DNA of 64,000 bases from Mesorhizobium sp. M8A.F.Ca.ET.218.01.1.1 (GCF_004791165.1 NZ_SRUZ01000015.1:1-64000); one strand, 5' to 3'. Positions 1 through 8,529 are shown, counted from the stretch's first letter. A program made the numbers and translations. Notes: generated from the letters alone by a model not told the origin.

Positions 1-66
1 GCCAGCCAGCCTGTTGCCCAGGAAAGCCTCCGCCAAGCTCAACTGACCCGTCTGCTTCACCGCCAT
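1..66 (-). CDS. Partial N-terminus, possibly an IS5/IS1182-type transposase
   Basis: An ATG at 66 on the minus strand opens a frame that runs off the left edge after 22 codons. It is preceded by a strong ribosome binding site (GGAGGG, about 6 bases upstream). The peptide begins MAVKQTGQLSLAEAFLGNR, which resembles the first residues of IS5/IS1182-group transposases (a short Q-L-S-x-x-x-A/D-x-F lead-in). Only the first 22 residues are visible, so the DDE catalytic domain cannot be checked. The start and RBS are seen in the sequence; the transposase call is recognition from a short stretch and could be wrong. Confidence 0.4.
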   Translation of the reverse strand, partial: MAVKQTGQLSLAEAFLGNRLAG

Positions 67-165
67 TGCGATTCCCTCCGAGCTTTCATCTCAGAGAATC
101 ACAACCAGCCAATTACGCAACAGGTCCACAAGGGGAGAAGGGAGAGGCAGGCCAGGCCAGGCGCC

Positions 166-1332
166 TCAAATCACATTCAATTCCCGGAACGCCCGGCCCT
201 CGGCCACCCGTTCGTAGCCAAACGCCGAGCAATCGATCGTCCGGTAGCCGCCATGCACGATCAGTTCCGCCAGCGCCTTGCCGACCGCCGGCGCTTGCTG
301 CAGGCCGTGGCCGGAAAATCCGTTGGCGAAGAGGAAATTCATCACTTCGGGATGCGGGCCGATCACCGCGTTCTGGTCGAGGGTGTTATAGTCATAATGC
401 CCGGCCCAGGCACGCGTCGGCTTGATCGCCTCGAAGGCCGGGATGCGGGTTGCCAGCACCGGCCAGATCACCTCTTCGAACAGCGGCCAGTCGACGTCGA
501 AATCGCCGGGATCGGCCGGGCCGTCGCCCTCTTCCGGTTCGGCGCCGCCGGTCAGGTAGACCGAGCCTTCCGGCCTGACATAGATGCCCGAGGGATCGAC
601 CAGCAGCGGCATGTCGGCATATTTCTCGCGCGCCTCGAAGACGAAGACGTTGCGCTTGCGCGGCTCGACCGGCAGCGCCAGCCCGGCAAGGGCGGCGACC
701 TTGCCGGCATTCGGCCCGGCGGCGTTGATGACGGTGCCGGCCTCGATCCGGTCGCCATTATCGAGGCTGACGCCGGTGACGCGGTCGCCCTGCCGCTCGA
801 TACCGGTGACCGAAGCGCTGATGAAGTCGATCTTCTTCTGCCGCAGCGCCTTGCGGAAGAGCGTCAGCATCGCATGCGCGTCGAACCAGCCTTCGCCGGT
901 GCGGCCATAGGCGCCGGCGGTGATGCCTTCCGCCGACAGCCAAGGGAAGCGGCGCGTCAGCTGGTCAGCGTCCTCGAGCAGTATGTCGGCGCCCTCGGCG
1001 ACCTGCGCCTCGTGGTTGGCCCTGAGGATCGGCAGCCCGGCCTCGCCGGCAAGGATGAGATAGCCGCCCTCGCGAAAACCGATATCGGCGTCAGTGCCGA
1101 ATTCTTCCTTCAGCCGCCGGAACAGTTTCAGCGTGAATTGCGACAGGCGGATGTTTTCCGGAATCGAGAATTGCTGGCGGATCGAGGCCATGGATAGCGT
1201 CGTCGCCGCGTGGGCGAATTGCGGATCGCGCTCGATCAGCGCGATCGAGCCGGAAAACCCTTCCTCGCGCAGATAGTAGGCGACCGAGGAGCCGACGATG
1301 GCTCCGCCGATGATGACGATGTCGTAGCGCAC
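166..1332 (-). CDS. FAD-dependent oxidoreductase (DAO family)
   Basis: A cytoplasmic flavoprotein of about 388 residues in the D-amino-acid oxidase/glycine oxidase superfamily, expected to oxidise an amine or amino-acid-like substrate. The N-terminus carries the FAD dinucleotide fold (RYDIVIIGGAIVGSSVAYYL) and an acidic strand end (ALIERD). The C-terminus has the typical G-F-S-G-H-G-L-Q-Q-A-P-A-x-G-K segment. I chose the GTG at 1332 because GGAG lies about six bases upstream and the Rossmann strand begins at once; a GTG at 1356 in the same frame would add eight residues. It starts within 30 bases of the sensor kinase stop and is probably the last gene of the operon running from 5207. The substrate is not identifiable from sequence. 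Confidence 0.85.
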   Translation of the reverse strand: MRYDIVIIGGAIVGSSVAYYLREEGFSGSIALIERDPQFAHAATTLSMASIRQQFSIPENIRLSQFTLKLFRRLKEEFGTDADIGFREGGYLILAGEAGLPILRANHEAQVAEGADILLEDADQLTRRFPWLSAEGITAGAYGRTGEGWFDAHAMLTLFRKALRQKKIDFISASVTGIERQGDRVTGVSLDNGDRIEAGTVINAAGPNAGKVAALAGLALPVEPRKRNVFVFEAREKYADMPLLVDPSGIYVRPEGSVYLTGGAEPEEGDGPADPGDFDVDWPLFEEVIWPVLATRIPAFEAIKPTRAWAGHYDYNTLDQNAVIGPHPEVMNFLFANGFSGHGLQQAPAVGKALAELIVHGGYRTIDCSAFGYERVAEGRAFRELNVI

Positions 1333-1359
1333 TTTTTTCTCCGATCCGCCGTCCACACT

Positions 1360-2976
1360 CTACGCGACCGGCAAAGTGATCTCGAAGCGCGTGCCGCGCT
1401 CGGAGTCAACCAACCTGATCGTACCATCATGCGCTTTCAGGAGGGCCAGCACGATGCCGAGGCCCATGCCGGTGCCGCCGGTAGCGCGCCGCGTGGTGAA
1501 GAACGGCTCGAAGATGCGCGCCTGGTTGCTTGGCGAAATGCCGGCGCCATCGTCGCTGACCAGCACCGTCGCCTTGCCGCCGGCGCTTGCGGCAGTGATC
1601 GAAACTTGCGTCGCGCCGTGCCTGGCCGAATTGTCGATGAGATTGCCAAGCACGATTGCTCCGTTCTCGGCCGAGATGCGCAAGGCCAGATCGCCGCCGG
1701 CCTCGACGCCAACCGCCAGCCTGGTGTCGACGGGAAGCAGCGCCAGCGCCGACCTGACCGAGGTGCTTTCGCCGCTGGGCGCGAGGTTTTCGGCCCGCGC
1801 CAGGTCGAGCAGACGCCGGACCAGCAGGTTGAGCCGTCCGGCATCGGTGACGATATTGTTGGAGAAGCGCCGCCGCTCGTCATCATCCATCGCCGAGCCG
1901 GAATCGCGCAGCAGTTCGGCCGCGCCCTGGATCGCCGTCAGCGGCGATTTGAGCTCATGCGAGACGTGGGTGGCAAAGGTCTGGATGCTATCCGAGCGCG
2001 CCTGCAGTTTCTCCGCCATGTCGAGAAACGCGGCGGACAGTTCGGCCATTTCGCGCGTGCCGTGATGATCGAGCGGCCGGATCGCGTCGCGCTCGCCGGC
2101 GGCGATGCGCCGGGTGCGGTCGATCAGCGCATAGATCGGCCGGCTGACAGTGCGCAGGAAGACGAGGCCGATGAGCAGCGTGCCGCCGAGGATGGCGATC
2201 GCCGCCGCCGTCACCTTGCCGCGTTCGCCATAGAGATGTTTTATGATGTTGTTGGGCGTCCGCGAGACATAGACCACGCCGGCGACCTTGCCGTTGACGG
2301 CAACCGGCAGGGCGACGAAGACGCGCACCTTGGTGCCGCGGCTGACCGAATAGAGCGGCGGCGCCGGCTGGTTGGGGATGCGCAGCCGGAGCGCGCTGGC
2401 ATAGCGCCCGGCAAGTGCGGCCCGCACCTCCTCGACCCCGGCAAGCGACTGCCCGATTTCGTCGCGCCCGGCAATGACGACACCTGCGGGATCGAGCAGC
2501 CGGAAACCGGCCAGCGTGGTCTTCTGCGTCGCATCGAGAATGCCGGTCAGGCGCGCGCCGATCGCGGCGAAAGCGGGATCGGCCGTGGCGGGCATCCCGG
2601 CAGGCCGGGTCGCAAGCACGTAATCCGAGGCGAGATCGAGCTGCGGCTCGATCGGCCGATAGGGCGATTCGGGATTGGCGCTTCGGCTCGCGCCGCCATT
2701 GGCCCCAGGCATCGGCGCGCCGAGCTTTTCCGGCAAAATGCCGGCGTCGCGCACCTCCTGCGCATAGATGGCGGCGATGGCGGCACCCTGCGCGATCAGC
2801 TCCGCCTCGGTCTGGCGGATCAGCTGGTTCTCATAGAGGCGGAAGAAGAACAGGCCGACCAGCGGCAGCGCCATCACCAGGATCAGGATGGCGACGACGA
2901 CCGTGGCGAGGCGCGGCCGCCATTTGCGGCCGATCCACTTGCTGCCAATCCATTTGCTGGACGTCGTCAGCCGCAT
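1360..2976 (-). CDS. Membrane sensor histidine kinase (CreC-like)
   Basis: A 538-residue two-component sensor. A first membrane segment (LATVVVAILILVMALPLVG) is followed by a periplasmic region of about 230 residues, a second membrane segment (AIAILGGTLLIGLVFLRTV), a HAMP region, a HisKA domain with HELKSPL (phospho-acceptor His near residue 340) and an HATPase domain (NLIDNSARHG, DDGAGIS, GGTGMGLGI). The ATG at 2976 overlaps the stop of the regulator gene (ATGCGGCTGA), indicating translational coupling; an upstream in-frame start at 3027 would overlap far more. The arrangement with its regulator and a polytopic membrane protein recalls CreB-CreC-CreD, but the upstream protein here is DUF4173-like rather than CreD, so the stimulus is unknown. 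Confidence 0.9.
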   Translation of the reverse strand: MRLTTSSKWIGSKWIGRKWRPRLATVVVAILILVMALPLVGLFFFRLYENQLIRQTEAELIAQGAAIAAIYAQEVRDAGILPEKLGAPMPGANGGASRSANPESPYRPIEPQLDLASDYVLATRPAGMPATADPAFAAIGARLTGILDATQKTTLAGFRLLDPAGVVIAGRDEIGQSLAGVEEVRAALAGRYASALRLRIPNQPAPPLYSVSRGTKVRVFVALPVAVNGKVAGVVYVSRTPNNIIKHLYGERGKVTAAAIAILGGTLLIGLVFLRTVSRPIYALIDRTRRIAAGERDAIRPLDHHGTREMAELSAAFLDMAEKLQARSDSIQTFATHVSHELKSPLTAIQGAAELLRDSGSAMDDDERRRFSNNIVTDAGRLNLLVRRLLDLARAENLAPSGESTSVRSALALLPVDTRLAVGVEAGGDLALRISAENGAIVLGNLIDNSARHGATQVSITAASAGGKATVLVSDDGAGISPSNQARIFEPFFTTRRATGGTGMGLGIVLALLKAHDGTIRLVDSERGTRFEITLPVA

Positions 2977-3659
2977 CGGCCAAGCCGGAAGCCGACGCCA
3001 TGCACCGTCTCGATGACCTCCGGGCAACCCACCGCCGCCAGCTTGGCGCGGATGTTGCGGATATGGCTGTCGACGGTGCGGTCGGCGACATGGATCTTGC
3101 CCGCATAGGCACTGGCCATCACCGCCTCGCGGTCGAGCACATGGGTGGGCCGCGCCAGAAACCCTTTCAGGATCGAGAACTCGATCCCCGTCAGGGCCAG
3201 CGGCTTGCCGTCGAAGGCGGCCGCGTGGCTGGCCGGCGCCAAGGTGAGCTTGCCCTGCGCGAACTGCCTGTCGTCGGCGGGTTCGGGCGCGACGGGGCGG
3301 GCGCGCCGCAGGATGACGTTGACGCGGGCGACCAGCTCGCGCGGGCTGAACGGCTTGGTGACGTAATCGTCGCCACCCATTTCGAGCCCAAGGATGCGGT
3401 CGATCTCCTCATCGCGCGCGGACAGGAACAACACCGGCACGTTGGATGTGTGGCGCAGCCGCCGGCAGACCTCCAGCCCGTCCATCTCAGGCATGCCGAT
3501 GTCGAGCACGACAAGGTCGGGCGTGCGCCGTTCGATCGCCTGCAGGGCGGCGGCGCCATCGGCCACGGCAGCCGTTTTCATGCCGGCCTTTTCCAGCGCG
3601 AAGCAGATCACTTCGCGGATATGCGGGTCGTCGTCGGCGACGAGGATGTAATGCGGCAT
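2967..3659 (-). CDS. OmpR-family response regulator (CreB-like)
   Basis: A 230-residue DNA-binding response regulator. The receiver domain has the acidic pocket (ADDD, residues 8-11), phospho-acceptor Asp53 in VVLDIGMPEMDG and Lys102 in VTKPFSPRE. The C-terminal half is a winged helix of OmpR type, ending with the wing motif ETVHGVGFRLG. The stretch PVLFLSARDEEIDRILGLE closely follows E. coli CreB wording. The gene begins three bases after the stop of the DUF4173-like gene and its last bases overlap the kinase start, so the three genes form one transcriptional unit. Its target genes cannot be read from the window. Confidence 0.92.
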   Translation of the reverse strand: MPHYILVADDDPHIREVICFALEKAGMKTAAVADGAAALQAIERRTPDLVVLDIGMPEMDGLEVCRRLRHTSNVPVLFLSARDEEIDRILGLEMGGDDYVTKPFSPRELVARVNVILRRARPVAPEPADDRQFAQGKLTLAPASHAAAFDGKPLALTGIEFSILKGFLARPTHVLDREAVMASAYAGKIHVADRTVDSHIRNIRAKLAAVGCPEVIETVHGVGFRLGRCG

Positions 3660-3662
3660 GGC

Positions 3663-5207
3663 TCAGCGGTCCGGCACGGGTTCTGCGACGCCAGGAACAA
3701 TGATCGGCTGCCTGCTGTCGAGATAGCGAAGCAGGCGCCAGTCGCGAAAGCTCCAGCTCCGCCAGTTTTCCTGCATGCTGCGATACCAGCCTTCATCGAC
3801 ACCGCGCAACCTTGCCAGTTCGCCGACGGCGCCGGCATCGGCCGTCTTGCCCTGACGATCGTAGAAGCGGTCGAGCGCCGGAAACGCGCCCGGGCCGAGC
3901 GAGCGCAGATACCAGGCGTCGAGGGGAATGCCCTGGCCGGTCATTTCAAGGGAATGGGCGACATTGTAATTGGCGATCAGCGCGGCGAAGTTGATGAAAC
4001 AGCAGGCATAAAGCGCCAGGGATAACGTCAGAAGATTGGCGGAGAGCAGCCATTCGTTGGATTTTTCGAGCGCGATGCGGGCGATGATCAGCGCAAGCCC
4101 GGCCGCCACCAGCCCCATCCAGACGAAAGCAGCGACGCGCCAGCAGGTCAGCGCATAGATGCCGACATAGAGGTCGAGCCGCAGGATCGACGAGGCGACC
4201 AGCATGATGTTCTGCGCTACCCAGGCATAGACCAGGCGGCGGATAAGCGGATCGTTCGATGCCTCGCTGCCGGGCCTCAGCGCCGCAAGGACAAAACCGG
4301 CGGCAAGCAGCGCGGTGACAACAAGCGGATAGGCGCCGCGATGCGCGTAAGCGGCGTAGCTCAAGCCATCGGGAAGCGCGACCCCGCCCCACAGATAGGT
4401 GGCGTCGAGCCCGCTCTGCATCGCGAACAGGATGTTGAAGACAACGAGCGCTCGAAGGATAGCCGCCTTGCCGAAGACGATGTCCTCGACAACATGCCTG
4501 TCCGGGCCAGCCGCCGGCTGGGCATCGGCAGGGGGATGATCTGGCCGGAAAATACGCCGCCGGAATCGCGGCAGGCGCGGCCGCAGAAAGGCCCAGACGC
4601 CGGCAAGCACGAACAGCCAGAAGGCAATCCGCGTCAGCTGGATCAGGTCGAGCAGCTTGATGAGATCGATCAGCGACAGCCAGTATTCGATGACCGGGTT
4701 GGCGGCGCCGAACAGGGCGACGAAGACGGCGCCCAGCGTCAGCGGCATGACCCAGACCGCGATCGCCGCCAGCCTTATGCGATGCCCGCCGAACCGCCGC
4801 GCCGCCCTTCGCCACTGCAGAAAATCGCCGAGGAACCGGACCGGCGCCGCCAGCCCGAACAGCATGACCTGGCCGGTAATGCGCGCCATGCGGTGCCGCA
4901 GCCGGCCACTCAGCGAAAGCGCGAACGCCACCAGGGCCGCGAGCGCGATCGAGACCGACAAAGGGCTGATAGTCTCGGCCAGCGGCAGCAGCGCGACAAG
5001 CAAGGCGGCTGACTTGAGCCACACCTTGCCATCGTTGAAGGCGGCGGGATGCACGGCCACCACCGCCGCGGCAATCAGGATGGCGAACAGGAGAACCGTG
5101 ATGCCGGGGGGCTGGCCGTAGAACAGGAAATCGGCGATCGCGACCAGCAGCAGGGCAACGCCGACGCGGCTGCAATAGCTTGGCGCCGCAGTGAGCAACA
5201 CTGTCAT
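3663..5207 (-). CDS. DUF4173-like polytopic membrane protein
   Basis: An integral membrane protein of about 514 residues with more than ten hydrophobic segments. A charged cytoplasmic loop after the first third (RPRLPRFRRRIFRPDHPPAD) is followed by a second set of helices and a soluble C-terminal tail containing WYRSMQENWRSWSFRDWRL, as in DUF4153/DUF4173 proteins. I placed the start at the ATG at 5207 (MTVLLTAAPSY), right before the first membrane helix; a longer in-frame version to 5342 adds 45 residues of low-quality sequence. It heads the operon with the CreB/CreC-like pair, so a role in sensing or modulating the envelope signal is plausible but not shown. Confidence 0.75.
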   Translation of the reverse strand: MTVLLTAAPSYCSRVGVALLLVAIADFLFYGQPPGITVLLFAILIAAAVVAVHPAAFNDGKVWLKSAALLVALLPLAETISPLSVSIALAALVAFALSLSGRLRHRMARITGQVMLFGLAAPVRFLGDFLQWRRAARRFGGHRIRLAAIAVWVMPLTLGAVFVALFGAANPVIEYWLSLIDLIKLLDLIQLTRIAFWLFVLAGVWAFLRPRLPRFRRRIFRPDHPPADAQPAAGPDRHVVEDIVFGKAAILRALVVFNILFAMQSGLDATYLWGGVALPDGLSYAAYAHRGAYPLVVTALLAAGFVLAALRPGSEASNDPLIRRLVYAWVAQNIMLVASSILRLDLYVGIYALTCWRVAAFVWMGLVAAGLALIIARIALEKSNEWLLSANLLTLSLALYACCFINFAALIANYNVAHSLEMTGQGIPLDAWYLRSLGPGAFPALDRFYDRQGKTADAGAVGELARLRGVDEGWYRSMQENWRSWSFRDWRLLRYLDSRQPIIVPGVAEPVPDR

Positions 5208-5657
5208 GACCTGATCGTCCCCATGGCTTCCAGTCGGGCCGTCGGAGCTCGTTTGCGGACGAAAGGGATGAGGGTCGCCATCGCACGTGGTGGATCGGCC
5301 AGCCACCAGCCTTCGCTGCGCAGCCTGTGGGGCAGGGACCAACGGGGTTTTGCTCGCTTTTGCATGCCGCCTTGTGGCGGGCCGGCATGAAGTTGGCGGG
5401 GCAGATACGAGGAGGTTTTCGGCATGCGCGTGCAGTTTTCGCGCAGGGCTGGTGCACTGCCCGCCATTCTTTGCGGACGCGTTGGCGCTGCCCCAGCCAG
5501 GCTCCTTTCCTCTCCCTCCGGAGGGGGGAGAGGAAGGGCGCCCTTCGGCAACGGCTGCGGAGGACAGGCAAGGGACGGCGCAAGCTTTCGCGGTTGGCTC
5601 GTATCAGGTATCGGTCGGACGCTTGCCTCGCCCGACCGCAACCGGCATAGATCGGGC
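5208..5657. other. Intergenic region with one short palindrome
   Basis: About 450 bases separate the divergent DUF4173-like and CitE-like genes. Open frames here have no recognisable protein similarity and no ribosome binding sites. The region must contain the promoters of both flanking transcription units, but I cannot point to convincing -35/-10 elements. The only clear structure is the palindrome at 5503-5538. Confidence 0.5.
5503..5538. repeat. Short GC-rich palindrome (TTTCCTCTCCCTCC / GGAGGGGGGAGAGGAA)
   Basis: An almost perfect inverted repeat, CCTTTCCTCTCCCTCC followed directly by GGAGGGGGGAGAGGAAGG. The same kind of element recurs at 59928-59952, so it is a dispersed intergenic repeat family and not specific to this gene pair. 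It could fold into a strong hairpin in RNA. Confidence 0.6.
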
Positions 5658-6548
5658 ATGGAAACCTACCGTCCGCGCCGCTCCGTGCTCTATGTCCCGG
5701 CCTCCAACGACAAGGCGCTGGCCAAGATCGCGCAGCTTGCCTGCGACGCCGTCATCATCGATCTGGAGGACGCCGTCGCTCCCGCCGACAAGATCGCCGC
5801 GCGCGAGAAACTGGCCGGCATTTTCGCCAATCGCCCTGGTGCCGACCGCAATGGCCGGCGCTGCGAGATGGTGGTGCGCGTCAATGCGCTGTCCAGCGAA
5901 TGGGGCACTGAGGATCTTGCCGCCGTGGCCAAGGCGGAACCGGACGGCATCCTGCTGCCCAAGGTCGACACACCGCGCGACGTGCTCGAGGTCGGCGATG
6001 TGCTGGACGACAATTTTGCCCCCGACAGCGTGAAACTATGGGCGATGATCGAGACGCCCAAGGCCATGCTCAACATCGGCGCCATCGCCGAGCTCGGCCG
6101 CGACCCCGCCTCGCGGCTGGATTGTTTCATTGCCGGAACGAATGATCTGATCAAGGATACCGGCGTCCAGGCGACGCCCGACCGCGCCTATCTCCTGCCA
6201 TGGCTGATGCAGATGCTGCTGGCGGCACGCGCCGGCGGCCTCGACATGCTCGATGGGGTGTTCAACGATTTTCGCGACCTGGACGCGTTCGCCCGCGAAT
6301 GCACGCAGGCCGCCGCCATGGGCTTTGACGGCAAGACGCTGATCCATCCATCGCAGATCGAGGCCGCCAACCGCGCCTTTGCCCCGTCGGCGCAGGCTCT
6401 GGCCGAGGCGCGCGCGGTGAAGGATGCCTTCGCGCTGGCGCAAAACAGCGGCAAGGGCGTCATCGCGCTGAACGGCAGGATGGTCGAGCGGCTGCACCTG
6501 GCTCAGGCCGAAAAACTGCTGGCGAAGGCGGCCGCCATCGGGGCATGA
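5658..6548 (+). CDS. HpcH/HpaI aldolase, CitE-like CoA ester lyase
   Basis: A 296-residue TIM-barrel lyase of the CitE/citramalyl-CoA/malyl-CoA lyase group, which cleaves or forms C-C bonds in CoA thioesters. Visible family marks are the N-terminal RRSVLYVPASNDKALAKI, the acidic metal-binding region IIDLEDAV, the RVN (VVRVNAL) strand, the central WAMIETPKAMLNIGAIAEL with its conserved Glu, and the C-terminal GFDGKTLIHPSQIE. I chose the ATG at 5658 because the conserved domain starts four residues later, although the frame is open further upstream. Stand-alone CitE homologues without citrate lyase partners usually act in acyl-CoA metabolism; the exact substrate is not decidable here. Confidence 0.88.
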   Translation: METYRPRRSVLYVPASNDKALAKIAQLACDAVIIDLEDAVAPADKIAAREKLAGIFANRPGADRNGRRCEMVVRVNALSSEWGTEDLAAVAKAEPDGILLPKVDTPRDVLEVGDVLDDNFAPDSVKLWAMIETPKAMLNIGAIAELGRDPASRLDCFIAGTNDLIKDTGVQATPDRAYLLPWLMQMLLAARAGGLDMLDGVFNDFRDLDAFARECTQAAAMGFDGKTLIHPSQIEAANRAFAPSAQALAEARAVKDAFALAQNSGKGVIALNGRMVERLHLAQAEKLLAKAAAIGA

Positions 6549-6585
6549 TATTCGCCGACTTGGGATACACGACAGGAATTGGACG

Positions 6586-6792
6586 ATGAAACTCTACCGC
6601 TTTCTCACCGCCCCGGACGACGCCAGCTTCTGCCACAAGGTGACGGCGGCGCTGAACAAGGGCTGGCACCTGTTCGGCTCGCCGACCTATGCCTATGACA
6701 AGAAAGCCAAGACCATGCGCTGCGGCCAGGCCGTGGTGAAGGATGTCGACGGCCAGGAATACGGGCCGGATACCAAGCTCAGCGACTGGTAG
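6586..6792 (+). CDS. DUF1737 small protein
   Basis: A 68-residue soluble protein matching the DUF1737 pattern: MKLYRFLTAPDD at the start, a central GWHLFGSPTYAYD and the closing CGQAVVKDV segment. It starts 37 bases after the lyase stop and may be co-transcribed with it. Its function is unknown; members are small beta-rich proteins found across proteobacteria. Confidence 0.8.
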   Translation: MKLYRFLTAPDDASFCHKVTAALNKGWHLFGSPTYAYDKKAKTMRCGQAVVKDVDGQEYGPDTKLSDW

Positions 6793-6815
6793 GGGAAAGC
6801 GCCGCGGCCCTCTCT

Positions 6816-6878
6816 CTTCGTCATCCTAGGGCGAAGCAAGGAGCGAAGCGACGCGGCGCAGACCCTAGGATGACGAAG
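6816..6878. repeat. Dispersed repeat with 16-bp perfect inverted arms
   Basis: The arms CTTCGTCATCCTAGGG (6816-6831) and its exact reverse complement (6863-6878) flank a 31-base loop rich in GCGAAG. It lies between two convergent genes (DUF1737 and the zincin), where the hairpin could also act as a bidirectional terminator. Elements of this wording are common between genes in rhizobia. Confidence 0.8.
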
Positions 6879-6885
6879 GCACAGC

Positions 6886-7308
6886 CTATTCAGCAGCCTC
6901 TTCGATCTTTTCCATATCATCGTCCGACAGGCCGAAATGGTGGCCGATCTCGTGGATCAGCACGTGGGTGACGATGTCGCCCAGCGATTCCTCGTTTTCG
7001 GCCCAGTAGTCGAGCATGGCGCGACGATAGAGCGTGATGCGGTTGGGGCCTTCGCCGGTTTGCGGGTTCCAGCGTTCGGCGATGCCGCGCCCCTCGAACA
7101 GGCCGAGCAGGTCGAACGGTGTCTCCAACGACAAATCGTCCATGATCTCGTCGGTCGGGAATTCGGCGATCTGGATGACGATCTCGCCGGTCAGCTTGCG
7201 AAAATCCTCCGGCAGATGGGCGTAGGCCTCCAGGGCCAGGAACTCCAATTCTTCCATCGAGGGCGCAAGTTCGCCATGCCAGGTGCGGGTCTTGTAGATG
7301 CGGGCCAT
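6886..7308 (-). CDS. Zincin-like metallopeptidase family protein
   Basis: A 140-residue protein of the short bacterial zincin family (formerly DUF1025). The C-terminus carries HEIGHHFGLSD at residues 119-129, which fits HExxHxxGxxD, with His119, His123 and Asp129 as likely zinc ligands and Glu120 as the catalytic base. The start ATG at 7308 follows AAAGGAC; the frame is open further upstream but that part shows no conservation and overlaps the divergent imuA region. It is cytoplasmic and has no signal peptide. The natural substrate of this family is not established to my knowledge. Confidence 0.85.
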   Translation of the reverse strand: MARIYKTRTWHGELAPSMEELEFLALEAYAHLPEDFRKLTGEIVIQIAEFPTDEIMDDLSLETPFDLLGLFEGRGIAERWNPQTGEGPNRITLYRRAMLDYWAENEESLGDIVTHVLIHEIGHHFGLSDDDMEKIEEAAE

Positions 7309-7446
7309 GCTTTGTCCTTTAATCCCGGCATATAGGCGCTCGCACCGGTCGAGGCAAATGACGCCTATACGCCGGCGTCGCGCAGGGAGAGGAATAAATT
7401 CCTTATGACTCTGCTTGACTCTTCCAGCGCCCTCTGGAATCAATAG

Positions 7447-7461
7447 GAACATAACAGGAAC
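7447..7461 (+). promoter_or_regulatory. LexA (SOS) box, GAAC-N7-GAAC
   Basis: GAAC-ATAACAG-GAAC is an exact match to the direct-repeat SOS box of alphaproteobacteria (GTTC-N7-GTTC on the other strand). It ends 24 bases before the imuA start, where LexA binding would block the promoter. ImuA-ImuB-DnaE2 cassettes are classic LexA targets, so the position supports the reading. Confidence 0.88.
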
Positions 7462-7485
7462 AATTGTGAGTGGAAGCTGACCGTC

Positions 7486-8529
7486 ATGGCGATGACCGCC
7501 GTGGCGCGGGAGACTGTTTTTGCCCTGCGCCGCCAGATCGCGAAAATCGAGGGAACGTTGCCCGAGCGCTTGCAGGCGCCGGCGGCGGCGCCCCTTGATG
7601 CCGGCGCCAGCGCTGACCCCACGCCGGGCGGCGATCTGACAATCATCCGGCGCGGCCTTGCCGCGGCCTTGCCGGATGCTTTCCTGCCCATCGGCGTCGA
7701 GCGGCTCGATGCCGCGCTCGGCGGCGGCCTGCCGAAAGCCGCCCTGACCGAAATCCATGGCCTGGAAACCCGCGATGCGGGAGCCGTGGCCGGCTTCGCC
7801 CTGTCGCTCGTCAGCCTGATCCTCAACCAGGCGCAGGGGCTACCTGTCTTATGGATCGGGACATCGGAAATTTTCCACGAGGCCGGCTTTCCCTACGCCA
7901 GGGGGCTGCATGCCGCCTTCGGCATCGAGCCCGGGCAATTGCTGTTTTCCGAGGCGCCCAGGCTTGTCGATGCGCTGTGGGTCGCCGAGGAGGCGGCCCG
8001 CATGACGGCGCTTGCCGCCGTCATTCTGGAAATCCGCGGCAATCCGCAGCGGCTGGACCTGACCGCGACGCGCCGCCTGCATGCGCGGGCGCAAGGTGCC
8101 GGCCGGCCGGTGTTCCTGCTGCGGCAGGCGGCCGAGCCGGAACCGACGGCGGCGCCTGTCCGCCTCATCGCCGCGTCGGCGCCGGCCGTGCCGCGCGCCA
8201 CAGTCGCCGGGCCGCTCGCCGGTTCGATCGGCCACCCCGCCTTCACCATCAGCATCGGCAAGAGCCGCACGGCCTTGCCTGGACAATTCATACTGGAGTG
8301 GAACCCCGATGAACGCGTATTCGACGAAAGAAGGGGCGAGGAAGAGCGGGCAGAGAATCCTGTCCCTGTGGTTTCCCTATCTGGCGGCCGAAAGGATCCT
8401 GCGGCAGCGTCTGGGGAAATCCTGGCGTTCCCGACCCTCGGATCATCCGTCGCCATCTCACCCACCGCTCGTGATCAGCCACCGCCAGGGCAACGCGCAG
8501 CGCATCTCAGCCCTCGACGAGCGGGCTGA
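7486..8529 (+). CDS. imuA: ImuA, SOS mutagenesis protein
   Basis: A 347-residue RecA-related protein of the damage-induced mutasome, which cooperates with ImuB and DnaE2 in translesion synthesis. Characteristic parts are the N-terminal AVARETVFALRRQIAKIEG, GVERLDAALGGGLPKAALTEIHG, and ILEIRGNPQRLDLTATRRLHARAQ in the core, and the FILEWNPDERVF segment near the end of the core. The N-terminus could also begin at the second ATG (7492). The last 221 bases overlap imuB in another frame, and the ImuA C-terminal tail beyond about residue 285 is low-complexity. It is regulated by the LexA box at 7447. Confidence 0.92.
   Translation: MAMTAVARETVFALRRQIAKIEGTLPERLQAPAAAPLDAGASADPTPGGDLTIIRRGLAAALPDAFLPIGVERLDAALGGGLPKAALTEIHGLETRDAGAVAGFALSLVSLILNQAQGLPVLWIGTSEIFHEAGFPYARGLHAAFGIEPGQLLFSEAPRLVDALWVAEEAARMTALAAVILEIRGNPQRLDLTATRRLHARAQGAGRPVFLLRQAAEPEPTAAPVRLIAASAPAVPRATVAGPLAGSIGHPAFTISIGKSRTALPGQFILEWNPDERVFDERRGEEERAENPVPVVSLSGGRKDPAAASGEILAFPTLGSSVAISPTARDQPPPGQRAAHLSPRRAG

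Noticed and set aside
253..3108. Long plus-strand frames (253-1197 and 1210-3108) opposite the oxidoreductase and kinase
   Set aside because: They are shadows of well-supported minus-strand genes and their translations show no recognisable motifs.
6886..7758. A 290-residue version of the zincin protein
   Set aside because: The extra N-terminal part is unlike the family and would overlap the LexA box and imuA; the ATG at 7308 has an RBS and gives the usual length.
7486..8529. A frameshift in imuA explaining its overlap with imuB
   Set aside because: Both frames are open and each carries its conserved family segments; a long overlap is the simpler reading.
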